Made by a program: the position numbers and the translations under genes. Shown one piece after another: positions 32,830 through 45,130 of a stretch of DNA of 64,000 nucleotides. Each line of letters begins with the position of its first letter. Positions within the stretch are counted from its first letter, which is position 1. The notes under the pieces are model-generated. The model had not been told where the DNA came from and made no database searches. It saw only the letters and a program-made list of their open reading frames with translations. Source of the stretch: Caenorhabditis elegans (lineage: Eukaryota > Nematoda > Chromadorea > Rhabditida > Rhabditidae); the NCBI RefSeq assembly GCF_000002985.6, contig NC_003282.8:13268001-13332000 (forward strand). The letters run 5' to 3'.

Positions 32830-35530
32830 ATGGCATTGAACGCACCAAGCGGGAGCTGTAGCTCGAAGGTGCTTTTGCATCCTTTGGTTATTATGCAAAT
32901 GTCCGAACACTACTCCAGAACAAAGGTCCAACAGGGTCCTACTGTGAAAAAAGTGTTCGGAGCAATTCTCGGACGGCAGAATGGACGACAAGTCGAGGCG
33001 ATCAATTCATTTGTTCTGAAAATGGAGACAGAAGAAATGGCTGAGCCGGTTACTTTTAGCACGGAGCATCTCCTTCAAAGAGCAGATCAATGTCAGTTTT
33101 ACTCTGTTCTTGCTCATTTTAGTTTTTTTTCCCCAAATTTCAGATCTGGAAGTGTTTCCCGAGCTCCAAGTTATCGGTCTTTATTGTGCTGGGGAGGATG
33201 ATAATCTGACTCCCGAAGAGAAACCTCTTCTCTCAAAACTCACCAATGCGGTTCGCAATTCAGAGAAAGCCGGACAAATCGACGCGACACTTTTCCTTAA
33301 ACTCAACTCTATCACTGCTGGAACCACTCGTAAACTTCCACTTTTCGCGTTTGAAGCAGACGTGACTGATCAGGAGAAGCATAAGCCAATTGAATGGATT
33401 TTAGTGTCGGAAGAAAGTGAACGTGTCGGTGTTAATCATATCGCTAAGTTATCAACGAAACATGGAAAAGACGGGAAATCAGTTGGAAAGAAACACGCGG
33501 AGGCTCAAGATGCAGCAATGAGCATGCTTCAGAATCGGGTTGATGTGCGTTCGAGAAATTGGAGGCCAGAAAAAGACAAAATTTCATAATGAGACTTCTG
33601 AAAATGCTGTTTAGCGGTTCAAAAATTTTAAAATAATACCTAAAATTCGCTAAAATGCATATTTCGATCTTATCTCGCATTAATTCGTTGATTTAAGACA
33701 CATTTTCAGTCGATTGACACCTAATTTTGGAAAAAATGTTTGAAAAAAGTACCTCCATTTACTAGTAATTGCGAGCTAAACGACTAAAATATGTAACAAC
33801 AGCTGCTGCGACATGAAAAGTTTGCGAAATTTCAGAATTTAGACAGTTTTGGCTCTTATTTTTTTTTGAAATTTTGACATACTTAAAAAGTTTATTAATA
33901 TTATTTTGAGAAATCTCGTTATGAAAATCAATACAGCAGCAAACTAAAGTGGAATAGTCGAAATAGTTTTACTGCTTTATTAGACTCACAATTGACTGAA
34001 AACACCGAATTTCATAATGAAACTTCTTGAAAACGTCTCAAAAAAAAGTTATGACGGCTCAAAAAATAGCCTAAATGTAGTTAAAATTTGAAATTTGACC
34101 GACTTGTCAAGCGGCTGGAAACTAATTTTTTGAAATCTCCATCTAATTTTGAGTATAAAATTTAAATATCTTGCGTTTTCAACTTCATTTATGTATTTTA
34201 AAGCCGATGGACGGCGATATTTTTAATTTTTTTTTTACGAAATCTCGCCGTCCATCGACTTTAAAGTACCCAAATCGAGTTAAAAACGCAAGATAATGAC
34301 ATTGTATGCTCAAAATTTGACGGTGCTTTCAAAAAAAAAAATTGTTTCCAGCCGCTGCAACATTGCAAGACGGTCAAATTTCAAATTTTAACTAATTTTA
34401 GGCCATTTTTTGAGCCGTCATAACTTTTTATTGAGAAATTTTCAAGAAGTTTCATTATGAAATTCGGTGTTTTCAGACAATTTTGAGTCTAATAAAGCAA
34501 TAAAACAATTTCGACTACTCCGCCTTTAATTTTTTTTACAAAAAAATAATTTTCAGCTAATCGTTGCCTATCTCGAAAAAGTGCAAGACGGAACACTTCA
34601 ACCGAATTTTGAAATTTTGAAGGAAGCTAACTTGCTTGCTCAAAAGCTCAAAACCATTGATCGATATGCTGCTGAGTTCACTGATAGTTTCGAAAAGGAA
34701 GAGAAAACAATGACCGTATTCTCTCTGATGCCAAGATTGACAACTCTTCTCGGAAATATGCAAAATGTGTGGAACAAGTTGTCAGCTCAAAGAGCCGATC
34801 TTCTCGCCGACGATGGATTCCATGGAAAATCGACAAGCCGTTGGGCTCATCCGGTTCGATTCAAATCACAACATCTCGGTCGTCCGCAGCAGGCAGATGT
34901 AAGTTAATGCATTTAGAATATTTCTAAATCCTTTAGGAATGTTTGTTCCAGGATGACGATTATTTTGATGATGAAGATTTGGAGAACGATATGAGTGGAC
35001 CACGGAGAAAAATTCATGCTGCTGATTCTCCAGCTGGATCGAGAAGACGACGTGTTCCGCCAAGAGGTAGATTTGGAAATTCTGAATTATTATGAAGACG
35101 CAGAAAAATTCACCTTCTTGGGGAAATTTTTTGAAAGCGGATTTTTCAGAAGTTTTGACATCAGATACGAGGTTTAACATTTTTTATCAACTATTAAAAT
35201 TTAATTAAAAAGCACAAAAAAAAAAGACAAAAAATACCTGAAGGAAAATTCTAAATTTACGATTTAGCCGATTCAATTGGTCGTGGAACGATTTTTTTTT
35301 CAAAAATAAGCATTTTTGTGCGTCCTCATTTCAAAATCTTCTGGAAAACATTAAAAATGTTGATTTCAGCAATGAACTTCCTCGGTCGGAATTCTGGTAT
35401 GCAAGCCGCCACGGACGAAATGGAATTGTCAGGTCAAGAGGAAAATATGGGAAGCAACTATATTCCAGACGTTCCAAGACCATCTGCAACAGCACACAAC
35501 GAGTCGGACGAGTCGAGTCAAGCTTCATAA
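32830..35530 (+). CDS. csn-6: COP9 signalosome subunit 6
   Basis: Five exons: 32830-33091, 33144-33544, 34557-34898, 34952-35066 and 35370-35530 (426 aa). The MPN domain begins with VLLHPLVIMQMSEHY and continues through VFGAILGRQNGR and VIGLYCAGED. It lacks the His-x-His metal motif of the active subunit CSN5, as expected for CSN6, an inactive MPN scaffold partner of CSN5. The complex removes NEDD8 from cullin ubiquitin ligases. The C-terminal helical part has AYLEKVQDGTLQPNFEILKEA. The last 80 residues are a nematode-type extension that is acidic (DDDYFDDEDLENDM), then basic, then Ser-rich. A TTTTCAG acceptor sits two bases before the ATG, consistent with trans-splicing in an operon. Intron 2 carries a ~0.55-kb fold-back (33,965-34,520). 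Confidence 0.95.
33965..34520. repeat. Fold-back element in csn-6 intron 2, second copy at 44,655-45,130
   Basis: The left arm (about 34,008-34,140) contains TTTCATAATGAAACTTCTTG, AAAAAGTTATGACGGCTCAA and ACCGACTTGTCAAGCGGCTG. The right arm (34,330-34,485) is the reverse complement, and the unit ends with CTTTATTAGACTCA or its complement. The centre has a second inverted pair around GCCGATGGACGGCGA. The copy upstream of fat-1 is nearly the same. Confidence 0.85.
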
Positions 35531-35751
35531 ATATCCTTTTTTTGTTAAAAATTCACTGTAAAAATGCCACTTTTTCTTATTTATTTCATTGTTTCTCAAA
35601 TTTTTACACCACTTTACGTGTTTTTCATCCCCATTTATCTGAAATATAATGTCTGATCTCCGATTCTCGATATTAAAAAAAGGTTAAACGTTCCTTATAT
35701 CAATAGAATCCAGTTTAGTTTAGACTATAGTGATTTTTTCTACAGCACTAA

Positions 35752-38700
35752 ATGCTTCGAAGTGTGATATTACGGCATAGTCGAACGATAAGCCGGAATA
35801 GCTGGGTGGCTAGAGCATTTCGAAGCGAGAAGGTCGACAAAGAAACGGTTTTTTTTTTCAAGAAAATGGATTTTTTTAAATTTAAAACTTCAGGGATTAT
35901 TTGGAAATAAAAACTTGAAAACCGCAGAAAGTTTCAATGAATTACCGGCGGCAGTTAAAAAATCAACTGATGCTCTTATTCAGGTATTTAGGAGAGCTCT
36001 GAAATCCAATTGAAATCCTGTAAAATTCAAATTTTCAGGAGCTTCTAACCCCATCGCAGAATCCCAGAACTTCTATTCAAATTGTCGATGATATTTCGAA
36101 TGAGATTTGCAAATCGGCGGATCTTGTAAGCTTCGCTTCGAAAAAAGTTCCCAAATTCAGAAGAACCACAAAAAAAAACGCGATTTTTGAGGCACCACGT
36201 TTTCAATATCTAGTCGGAAACAATGTCTACGAAAGCAAGATCTACAGTTTGGAGTTCTACGAAAACGAGAGCTACGCTATCAGGATCTGGCACCATGCCA
36301 ACTGCGGTTTTCACAGTTTTCTCGAAGAAAATCGAAACAACGATGCTCCGATATCACGCATCGCGCGTTGTTTATCGTTTTCCAAAAGTTTTTATTTCAA
36401 AAAAAGCTTTTCTGAACGATAAACAACGCGAGCCGTGTAATATCGGAGCATCGTTTTTTCGATTTTCTTCGAGAAAACTGTGAAAACCGCAGTTGGCATG
36501 GTGCCAGATCCTGAAAACGTAGATCTTCGTTTCGTAGATCTTATTTTCGTAGATCTTGTTTCCGACTAGATCTTGAAAACGTGGTGTCTCACAAAAGGAG
36601 AGCAAATGGAAAAACAGAAGAAAAAAAACTTCAAAAAATGCGATTTTTAAATTTTGGCGAAATTTCCAGTTTGAATTTCCTCCAAAATTAGACACCACGC
36701 CCACTTCTTCTGATTGGTCGACAAGTGGGCGGAGCGAGTCTCTGATTGGTCCTAAAACCGTAAAAAAGTGAATTTTTTGGCTTTTTTGGTCTAGAAAAAT
36801 CAATCTTACAAAATACTAAAAAAAAACCAAAAAAGTCTCTGTAGTTCTTATTTTCATGGGAATTCAAACAAGAATTTTGCTTTTTTTTGTCTGAAATTCA
36901 GAAAAACCACAATTTAAAAATCTAGAAAAACCGAAAAATTCATATTTTCGGCTACTTTCTAACTGTTTGAACTTCCAACCAATCAGCGACTTCGACCACG
37001 CCCATCTCTCCTGATTGGTTCGAGAGAAGGCGGGGCGAATCGAGGCACCACCGAAAGGATAACAGGTGAAAAAGGAGAAAAACGAAAAGGAGAATTACGA
37101 AACACAAAACCACGCCCATTTTTCAGTGCGGTGCGCAAGTTTTTGCAGAAACTTCTGCGAATTTTCATTTTCAAACGAAACAACGAAGCTCCGAAATAAC
37201 GTATCGCGTGTTGTTTATCGTGAATGCGTTATTTCGGAGTTTCGTTGTTTCGTTTGAAAATGAAAATTCGCAGAAGTTTCTGAAAAAACTTGCGCACCGC
37301 ACGAAAAATGGGCGTGGTTTTGTGTTCTCCTTCTCGTTTTTCTCCTTTTTCACCTGTTCTCCTTTCGGTGGTGCCTCGGCGAATCACGTGATGTATAAGA
37401 GTGTCTTATTTCGGTTTGATCTACGTAGATCTACAAAAAATGCGGGAAAAGAGACGCAGAGTTCTCAACTGATTTCGCATGGTTAAGAACGTGCTGACGT
37501 CACAATTTTTTGGGCGAAAAATTCCTTTTTTAGATCAAACCGTAATGGGACAGCTTGGCACCACGTGCAGACGCGAATCTCGTTTTTTTGTGGTTTTTCT
37601 GAATTTCAGACAATTTTGAAAATTTTAGGCTCTACGGTTACTGATATTTTCATATTTTCAGGCTGAATGTGTTCGTCAACTGCACAGTGAGCCCGAGTTC
37701 AGAAATGCGGCCGAAGATGTTTCCAGAAATTTCTGTGAGCTCGTTGAAAGCCTGAACACAAATACAGCACTATATCAGAAGCTTAAATCATCAGAAATCA
37801 CTGAATCTTCAAGACTGGATGATGTTGATAAACGAACTCTCACCCTGTTGCTTGATGATTTTGAACAAAGTGGAGTACATTTGAAAGATAATCAAAAAGA
37901 GCAATTTGTGCAACTTTCCTCGGAGATTTTCGACGCTGGCGCTAGATTTCAACAGAATTGTGATCGGATTGTGTCTGTTGGAAAGTATGGATTTTTACAG
38001 TAATCAAATTTGGGAACAGATTTAATAAAATTGGAAAGAAAGAAAAATTGCTTAGTGCGAAATTCAGTAAACAAAAATCTGAGTTTTTTTTCTAAATCAC
38101 TTGTAGTTTTTTTTTGCTCGAAAACCAAAAAAAAAGAAAAAAAAAAGTTTTTTCGCCAAAAAATGAAAAAAAAAACATGTTTTTAGTTTGAAAATTGGTT
38201 TTTAATTAAAGGTGGGGTACCGAAATCTGGGAAATATTTTTAATGGACTCCAAATGTTCCCCTGATTCCGAATATCTGAATGAAAAAAATCAAAAAAATT
38301 CCCTGATTTTATATTTGAGCTTGAAATTGCGATTTTCATTTGTGCCCCGGTTTCTTTTTTTCAAATACGCGCCGAAATAAATTATCCTTGGAGCGCGTTT
38401 GCCTTATTTAATTTTTTCCATATATTTTTACTTTTTTCAGTTTTTCAGCTATTTTCATTCATTTTTCTGATAATAAAATGTTAAATTGTCACGAAAGAAT
38501 ATATTTTTCAAAAAAAAACTTTAAAACACCACAAAAATGGATGAAAATAGCTGAAAAACTGAAAAAGTACAAATATATGAAGAAAATTAAATGAGACAAA
38601 CGCGCTCCAAGGGTAATTTATTTCGGCGCGCATTGGAAAAAGCTCATGGGTACACAAATGAAAATCGTGATTTCAAGCTGAAATATAAAATCAGGGAAAT

Positions 38701-41700
38701 TTTTTTGAATTTTTTCACTTAGATATTCGGAATCAGGGAACATTTGTAATCCATTAAAAATTTTTCCCAGATTTCGGTACTCCACCTTTTTAATTTTAAT
38801 TATTTTGAGTGTAATTTTTTGTGGGAAAATGCTCAGTATTGCAGAATTTTTCTCTTTTTTCAAAGACAGATCAAGTCTCACACAAAAAATTTCAACAATA
38901 AAAACCATGATATTTGTTTGAATTTTGGACCAAAGTATGCCAAAAATCTCACAAAATTGTGCATTAAAGTTGGAAAAATTGAAATTGAACAAGTTTCACG
39001 GTTTTTTAATAATTTTTAAGGATGGAGTATCGAAAAATGGTGATTTAAAAAATATTTAAATTTTCTCAAAAAATTCCTTGTTTTTGAAAAACTTGGTAAT
39101 TTACCAAAATTTTGACTGACTGAAATTCTAAAAAATCTCAAAATTATTGGAGTTTTTTATTATTATATTTTTTGCGCGCCGAGGTGTGTCGTTTTTTGTT
39201 TTTTCAATGTTTTTTTTAGGGAAAATCAAAAAATCGAGAAAATATATTTTTTTTGAAAAAATCGAAAAACCGACACCCTTGGCCGAAAGTTTTTCAAAAA
39301 TCTAGTGAAATTACGAGACTTTTCCTTGAAATTTCAGATTCGATCAAGCAAAATACGGACTTCCATCACAAATCTACACGCCAGTCTCCAACTCACTTGA
39401 TAGATCAAAACGAAAAATGGTGTACAACACGTTTTATAGACATGATGACATTCAAGAATCATATCTTCAACATTTAATATCATCCAGGCATCAACTTTCA
39501 CAGCTCACAGGATTCGAATCATTTGCTCATCGAGCTCAACGAAATTCTCTTCTCGAGAATTATGATACAGTTCGAAGTTTTTTATGGGGAGTTGTGGAGG
39601 TTTGTCGGTTGCACAGCCAGCTGATTTTAAAATAATCTGAAAAATTTTTAGAAATGTCGTGGAGCATTCGAAAAAGAGCTGGCAGTGTTGATTGATGTTT
39701 CAGCTCAATGCAGTCAACAGGATAATAATAATGGAAATAATGAAATTTCGACGATTGCTGAACATGATTTGGGATTCCTTATGCACTTGTATAGGGTATA
39801 TTATACACATCCGACGCGAAAGTATAGCAGCATGTCTCGACGCGATTGGAATATTTTTGTGCATTGTGCCTTTGAGGGCTACTGTAGTAATTTTGAACTT
39901 CGCGGAAATATAAATGTGAAAAATGGAAAAATAAAAAGAATTTCGGTTTTTTTTTCTAAAGAATTTCGGTTTTTTTTCGGTTTTGAAGAACTTTTTTTTT
40001 TAAAAATTTTTTATAATTTGAAACCAACTTATTTCTGGTGAATTCTACATTTTTCCTCGATTTATCATTTTTCAAAAATCGTAAAATTAAAAAAAAAAAT
40101 TTTAAAATCAAAAAAAAAATCAATTTTTAGTGATTTTTTCGAGAAATTTTTTCTAATTGTAATTTTTTGGACTCTTTTTTTTCGATTTTTTGCTTTTTCA
40201 GAAATTTTATTTTTTCGGTGTTTTTTCAGAGAAAAGCAAAAATCAGAAATTTACACACTTTTAAAAATAAAAATGTGCATTTAAGGAGTACTGTAGTTCC
40301 CGTTGTCCTTTTTTTCTAATTTTCACGAACTCAACCGGAAAAAAATTTTAATTGGAAATATAACAAGATTTTCGTTTTTTTCTTTTTTTGGAAAATTAAG
40401 CTAAAAATTAAAAAAATTTTTTGATTAATTTGGTAATTTTTCAAAAATTAGGATATAAATTATGTGGTAAATTCTACGTTTTTACAGAAAAATAAAAAAA
40501 TTTTAAATCGAAAATTCTCCAAATTTCGGGATTTTTTTTGGGTTTTTTAAAGAATTTTTTTCAGAGGAAATAGAAAAAATATGAAAATTGAAAAATCGTA
40601 GAAAAAATGTGTTTTTTTAACGGAAAAATTCGGGCCTTTAGTTTTGGAAAAATTGATTTAAAATATATTTCAAAAATTAAGAAATGGCCGAAAAAAAAGA
40701 AAATTTTAAATTTTTCAAACAAAAAAAATTAAATTACGAATTTTCCTTGAAAAAAGGTACCTAAAAATGAGTAAAAATGTAAAAAAAATCATGACAAAAA
40801 AAACTACTACAGTACTCCTTAAAGGCGCACACTCTTTTTCGCCGAAAATTTTGTTTCGCTCCGAGACCTGGTACCGTATTTTTGAGTTCATATAAAATTT
40901 TGTAACCTTTTTTTGGCATTTTTCCAGGAAAGCGCCTACGATATTGCACAAGTTTCACAGCAATCATCTCCATTTTTTACTTTTAATTCCATTTGGAATG
41001 GATTTTCCACGTTGACACAAAGATTATATGGTGTTCGATTGATTGAGGAACCATTGATTAGTGGAGAAATGTGGAATTCTTCAGGAGTCATGAAATTGGT
41101 CCGTTTTCAACCGAAAATATGGTCTCGGCACGAACAGAATATCTTGAAATAAAAGCTAAATTTATGTGTGCGCCTTTAAAAGTACAGTAACCCACCCATT
41201 GGGAAACACTGTAGTCTTAAAGGGGCACGCATACATTTAGTTTTGATTTAAGGATATTGATATTTTGTTCGTGGCGGGACCCGGTTTGGTATGAAAATTA
41301 TTATAATATTTAAAAATTTTCAGCAAGCAGTCGACGAGCAGAACAACGAGCTCGGTGTGATCTACGTGGATGTTTCAATTCGACCGGAAAAAGCTGTCGG
41401 AGACTGTCATTATACTGTTCGTTGCTCCAAACAGCTTTCTGATGGCACGTGGCAAATGCCAATTTTGGTACTTTCTCTCGGATTGGTGGATGGTCATAGC
41501 AGCCAATGGAGAAATTCTAGGGTTCGTTTTTTGAACATAAAACAACTGAAAAAATGCGTTATTTTCCGACCAATTAGCGCCTAGGCACGCCCAGCTTTTA
41601 GCCAATCGGGGGAATGGGGCGGAGTCGGACTCGCTGATTGGTCGGAAGATTTTATTTTTAAATGAAATTCAAAATTACCGCACTGTTAAAGGAAATTTTC

Positions 41701-42706
41701 CAATTTTCAGCATATTTTAGTCGATTTTTCGAAAAAATAAAAAATGTATTTCAATACAATTTTTATTTGTCTTGAATAATCCCGTCATGAGTTCTATTTG
41801 ATTTCCCTCCGAAATGAAAACTTCAGACCAATCAGCGCCTAGACATGCCCAGTTCTTGAACCAATCAATCGAATGGGGCGGAGCCGGGGTCGCTGATTGG
41901 TCGGAAATTAATATTTTGAAAAAAAAAAAACAAAAATCAGACCTTTTTCGAATTAAAAAAAAAATTTAAGTCTGAAAAATTAAAAATTAAATTTTCAGGT
42001 GAGCTTCCACTCTGCAGAAACCATGTTCCACGAGCTCGGACACGCAATGCACAGTATTCTCGGCAGGACCAAGTACCAACACGTAGCTGGAACAAGATGC
42101 CCTCAGGACTTTTCGGAGATTCCATCGAATCTTATGGAGTACTTCTTCAGTGACTTGGGAGTCATGACAGATATTATCAGAAGAACTGATCGACCTGAAG
42201 AGCAACTTTCGATTGAATCAGCTGCAACTCTACTAGCTTCCAGACACTCGTTCACAGCTATCGAGACAGTTCAGCAGGCTGCATATGGGCTTTACGATTT
42301 GGAAGTTCACGGTCCGATTGCTGCACCACAGATTGCTTCGGGAAGAATGACAACTACAGAACTATTCCATGATATTATGAACAAAACAATGCCACACATT
42401 CAAAGATCCCCGGATTCGGCATTCCAGCATCGGTTCCATCACACTGTTCAATATGGTGCAAAGTACTACTCATATCTTGTGGCCCGTGCTTCTGCTTGTC
42501 TCATCTGGCAACAGAGATTCCTGAATGACCCATTCTCACGGAAATGGGGAGATTGTTGGGCCGAAGTTCAATCACATGGAGGTGGACATCATCCTGCTGT
42601 TCTATTGGAGAAGATTCTTGGCTTCAGGCCAACGGAAAATGATTTAACGCAGGCACTCTCGAAGGAATCTCAACATTTGGCGAATCTCGATGCGGTTACT
42701 GTATAA
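35752..42706 (+). CDS. Mitochondrial intermediate peptidase (M3 family, MIPEP/Oct1)
   Basis: Nine exons: 35752-35847, 35894-35983, 36039-36125, 37662-37984, 39338-39599, 39652-39795, 40928-41098, 41324-41521 and 41999-42706 (692 aa). The start MLRSVILRHSRTISRNSW is a typical import sequence. TGLFGN, RSFLW and the C-terminal catalytic block match human MIPEP throughout. The zinc site is HELGH at 468-472, with the likely third ligand Glu497 in DFSEIPS, then LMEYFFSD, AKYYSYLVARA and SHGGGHHP. The enzyme removes an octapeptide from some matrix proteins after the main processing protease. The start follows a TTCTACAG acceptor 6 bases before, 221 bases after the csn-6 stop, so this is the likely last gene of the operon. 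Introns 3, 4, 6 and 8 are long and hold fold-back repeats. Confidence 0.93.
36190..36585. repeat. Fold-back in peptidase intron 3 (first of two)
   Basis: Arms of about 180 bases: the left (36,193-36,378) runs from CACGTTTTCAATATCTAGTC to CGCGTTGTTTATCG, and the right (36,410-36,582) is the reverse complement. Both include ATCTGGCACCATGCCAACTG or its complement and a repeated CGTAGATCTT block. The loop is short, so the RNA should fold tightly. Confidence 0.85.
36690..37390. repeat. Second fold-back in peptidase intron 3
   Basis: An inner hairpin has arms of about 165 bases (37,036-37,203 and 37,210-37,378) with blocks GGTGAAAAAGGAGAAAAACG, ACCACGCCCATTTTTC and ATTTCGGAG, and a loop of only a few bases. 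It is preceded by two CCAATCAG/GGGCGG hairpin units (36,712-36,762 and 36,978-37,032). A CACGTG-ended palindromic unit follows (37,385-37,567). Confidence 0.85.
38210..38788. repeat. AAATCAGGG-family inverted repeat, peptidase intron 4
   Basis: The unit starts AAGGTGGGGTACCGAAATCT and ends with its complement. Arms carry TTGAGCTTGAAAT, ACGCGCCGAAATAAATTA-like and GGAGCGCGTTTG blocks. The centre pairs CAGCTATTTTCATTCATTTT with AATGGATGAAAATAGCTG. It is the same family as 3350-4062 and 12,880-13,612. Confidence 0.75.
40250..41285. repeat. GCGCCTTTAAA / GGTCTCG fold-backs around peptidase exon 7
   Basis: One unit spans about 40,265-40,880, pairing AAGGAGTACTGTAG with CTACAGTACTCCTTAAAGGCGC. A second spans 41,118-41,282, pairing TGGTCTCGGCACGAACA and GTGTGCGCCTTTAAAA with complements. 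Exon 40928-41098 lies between them. A left arm of the same type is also present near 39,865-39,905. Confidence 0.65.
41570..41915. repeat. Two direct copies of an ~80-base CCAAT hairpin, peptidase intron 8
   Basis: Copies at about 41,570-41,650 and 41,820-41,912 each begin GACCAATCAGCGCCTAG (one base differs), contain ATGGGGCGGAG and end CGCTGATTGGTCGG. The outer CCAATCAGCG and CGCTGATTGG pair as a hairpin. Related units occur at 541-620, 890-950, 36,712-36,762 and 36,978-37,032. Confidence 0.75.
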
Positions 42707-42989
42707 ATGGGTTCAAGACGCATATATAAATGAGTCTTAGATGTCTTAAGTTAGATGTTAACTGTGAATATTATAGCATATGCTTTTTTTCAACCTTTCT
42801 AATGAACTTTTTAATTTCAAAAATCTTGCCTTTTTTTAACATTTTCTTGAAACATTGGCTGAATGGAATGGGCTTGTTTGTATTTTAAAGCGACACAACT
42901 GAATAAGTATGATGGTATCCAAAAACTTTAGAAAAATTTGAAGTACATATTTATCGTATTTCATCTGAGGAAAGAGGCCATTTTTTAAT

Positions 42990-43278
42990 ATTTTGCCTAT
43001 AAATGGTAGTTTTCATTAAATAATAAAATACGCACTAAAAGGTAGGTAGATGAATTTTCGTAACTTTGAAAATTCATAAATCTCTTGAAAGTAACTTTTT
43101 TTGAAATGTCTTTCAGAAACTTTGTAGTAAATTTTAAGCTCTTTCAGAATATACCAACAATATTCCAGTAGGTACAAGAAGCTTCACGTAGTTACAGAAA
43201 TAGTACATTTTCAGCCCTACCTTTTAGTGCGTATTTTATTATTTAATGAAAACTACCATTTATAGGCAAAAATAGATG
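42990..43278. repeat. Inverted repeat downstream of the peptidase gene
   Basis: Arms of about 60 bases (42,993-43,055 and 43,214-43,272) pair TTTGCCTATAAATGGTAGTT with its complement, and GCACTAAAAGGTAGG likewise. An internal GATGAATTTTCGTAACTTTG block occurs as a direct repeat (43,049 and 43,268). The left arm supplies an AATAAA that may serve as the poly(A) signal of the peptidase gene. Confidence 0.75.
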
Positions 43279-44654
43279 AATTTTCGTAACTTTGAAAATT
43301 CATAAATCTCTTATAAGTAACAATCATTAAAATTTCAAAACTTTCGAAAAATATCAAATTCCAGTGAAGATTCCAAAAAATTAAGTGAATTTCTGTGCAA
43401 AAAAAGTTCTCATGCTTCAACAAAGTCAGTTTATTGTATTCAGAGCGGGAATATGTAGTATTTTATGAGTTTAAATAAGCACAAGTCTAAAAACCAGGCC
43501 TGTAACATTTATTAACGACCGCGGGTCTCGCAGCGACTTTTGGGATTTATTGAGTTACAGGTATGCGCCTTTAAACATATACAGTAACTCAGACTTTGGA
43601 AAAATTTCTTTCTTTCTCGGTTTTCTTCAGTTTTCGTGTAATTTTCTTGTTTTTTTTTTCAGAAATTGATTTCAAGCATTGAAAATGTTATTCTAATAAT
43701 TTTTTACTTGAAAACCGTCACAAAACAACAAATTCTTGAGGAATTTTCGAAAAAATTCATAAATTGCTTCCAATTTCTATGCAAAAAAGTTTACTCCCAT
43801 TTTCTTCTGCAGCAAGCGCATCCGATTTCCTCAATTGAGGGCGCCGAATAGAGACGCAGACAAATAGGCGGTACGGTCAGGGTGCAGAGGACGCTCTCTC
43901 CGCTTACCAACTGTTCACATCCAAATTCTTTTTTTTTTGGCCTAAAATCTCGATTTGAACAACTTCAAAGTTTAAAGAATGCTCCAAATGTTACTCCATT
44001 AATTCTTTTTTCTCCGTTGTGACCTTTTCTCTAAATCTCTCTCATTTTTTTATGGGCCGCCCATTCATATCCGAGCAGAATAGAGCTAATTCATGGCAAT
44101 TCTTTCTCCTCTTCAGATTTTTTTGCGCCTATAGATGTTTCTTTTTCTTTTCTTATTCCTTTTTCACCATCTTCTCCACAAACAAATCCTAAAAAACAGA
44201 ATCATTTGAGACTTTTTCAGTTTTTTTTTGTCTCTTCTCTTCAAAACTTTACTTTTGTTTTTTCACTGACTCTTCATCTTTTGTTCACAATTTTTAAAGC
44301 TTTTCAGAAATGTATTCTTTGAAGACGCAGTACTGAATAGCCGGAATATAACTGTAAAATTCATTTTTAATTTTGCAAAAAAGAGCGAATTTTTTGAATT
44401 CCCGCGAAAGAAAATGGTCTAGTTTTGCCTTTTTTTTTCTGCAATATTTAACTTGAAACACCGTTTTGCAAGTTTTCAGGCTTTTTCTGCAAAAACATCA
44501 GGATAAAATGTGAAATTATCGGTTTTTAGGCCTGAAAATTCTGGGTTTCGCATCAAATTAGTAGCTGCGCGGAATTCAAAAATAATTTTTGAAAAAGCTC
44601 GCTCATTTATTAAATTTTGCAAAATCGAAAAAAAATCGGCTTAAAGAATTTTTT

Positions 44655-45130
44655 TATTGTTTTATTGAACTCAAAGTTATCTGAAAACGCCGAATTTTGT
44701 AATGAAACTTCTTGAAAACTTCTCAAAAAAAAGTTATGATGGCTCAAAAAATGACCTAAAATTAGTTAAAATTTGAAATTTGACCGACTTGTCAATCGCA
44801 GTGGCTGGAATCTAATTTTTTTGAAATCACCGTCAAATTTTGGGTTTAGAGATTTTTAAACTTTTCACCAAATCCCTTCGTCCATCAACTTTAAAATACC
44901 TAAATCAAGTTGAAAACGCAAGATAATTACATTGTATACTCAAAATTTGACGGTGATTTCAAAAAATTAGTTTCCAGCCGCTTGACAAGTCGGTCAAATT
45001 TCAAATTTTAACTAATATTAGGTCATTTTTTGAGCCACCATAACTTTTTTTTTGAGAAGTTTTCAAGAAGTTTCATTATGAAATTCGGTGTTTTCAGGCA
45101 ATTTTGAGTCTAATAAAGCAATCGACTACA
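44655..45130. repeat. Second copy of the csn-6 intron fold-back
   Basis: Blocks TTTTGTAATGAAACTTCTTG, AAAAAGTTATGATGGCTCAA and ACCGACTTGTCAATCG on the left pair with the complement on the right (about 44,955-45,085). Compared with 33,965-34,520, the centre has lost one copy of the GCCGATGGACGG pair. Confidence 0.8.

Noticed and set aside
35792..35850. tRNA-like segment TAGCTGGGTGGCTAGAGC
   Set aside because: It lies in exon 1 of the peptidase gene, has no B-box and does not fold as a cloverleaf.
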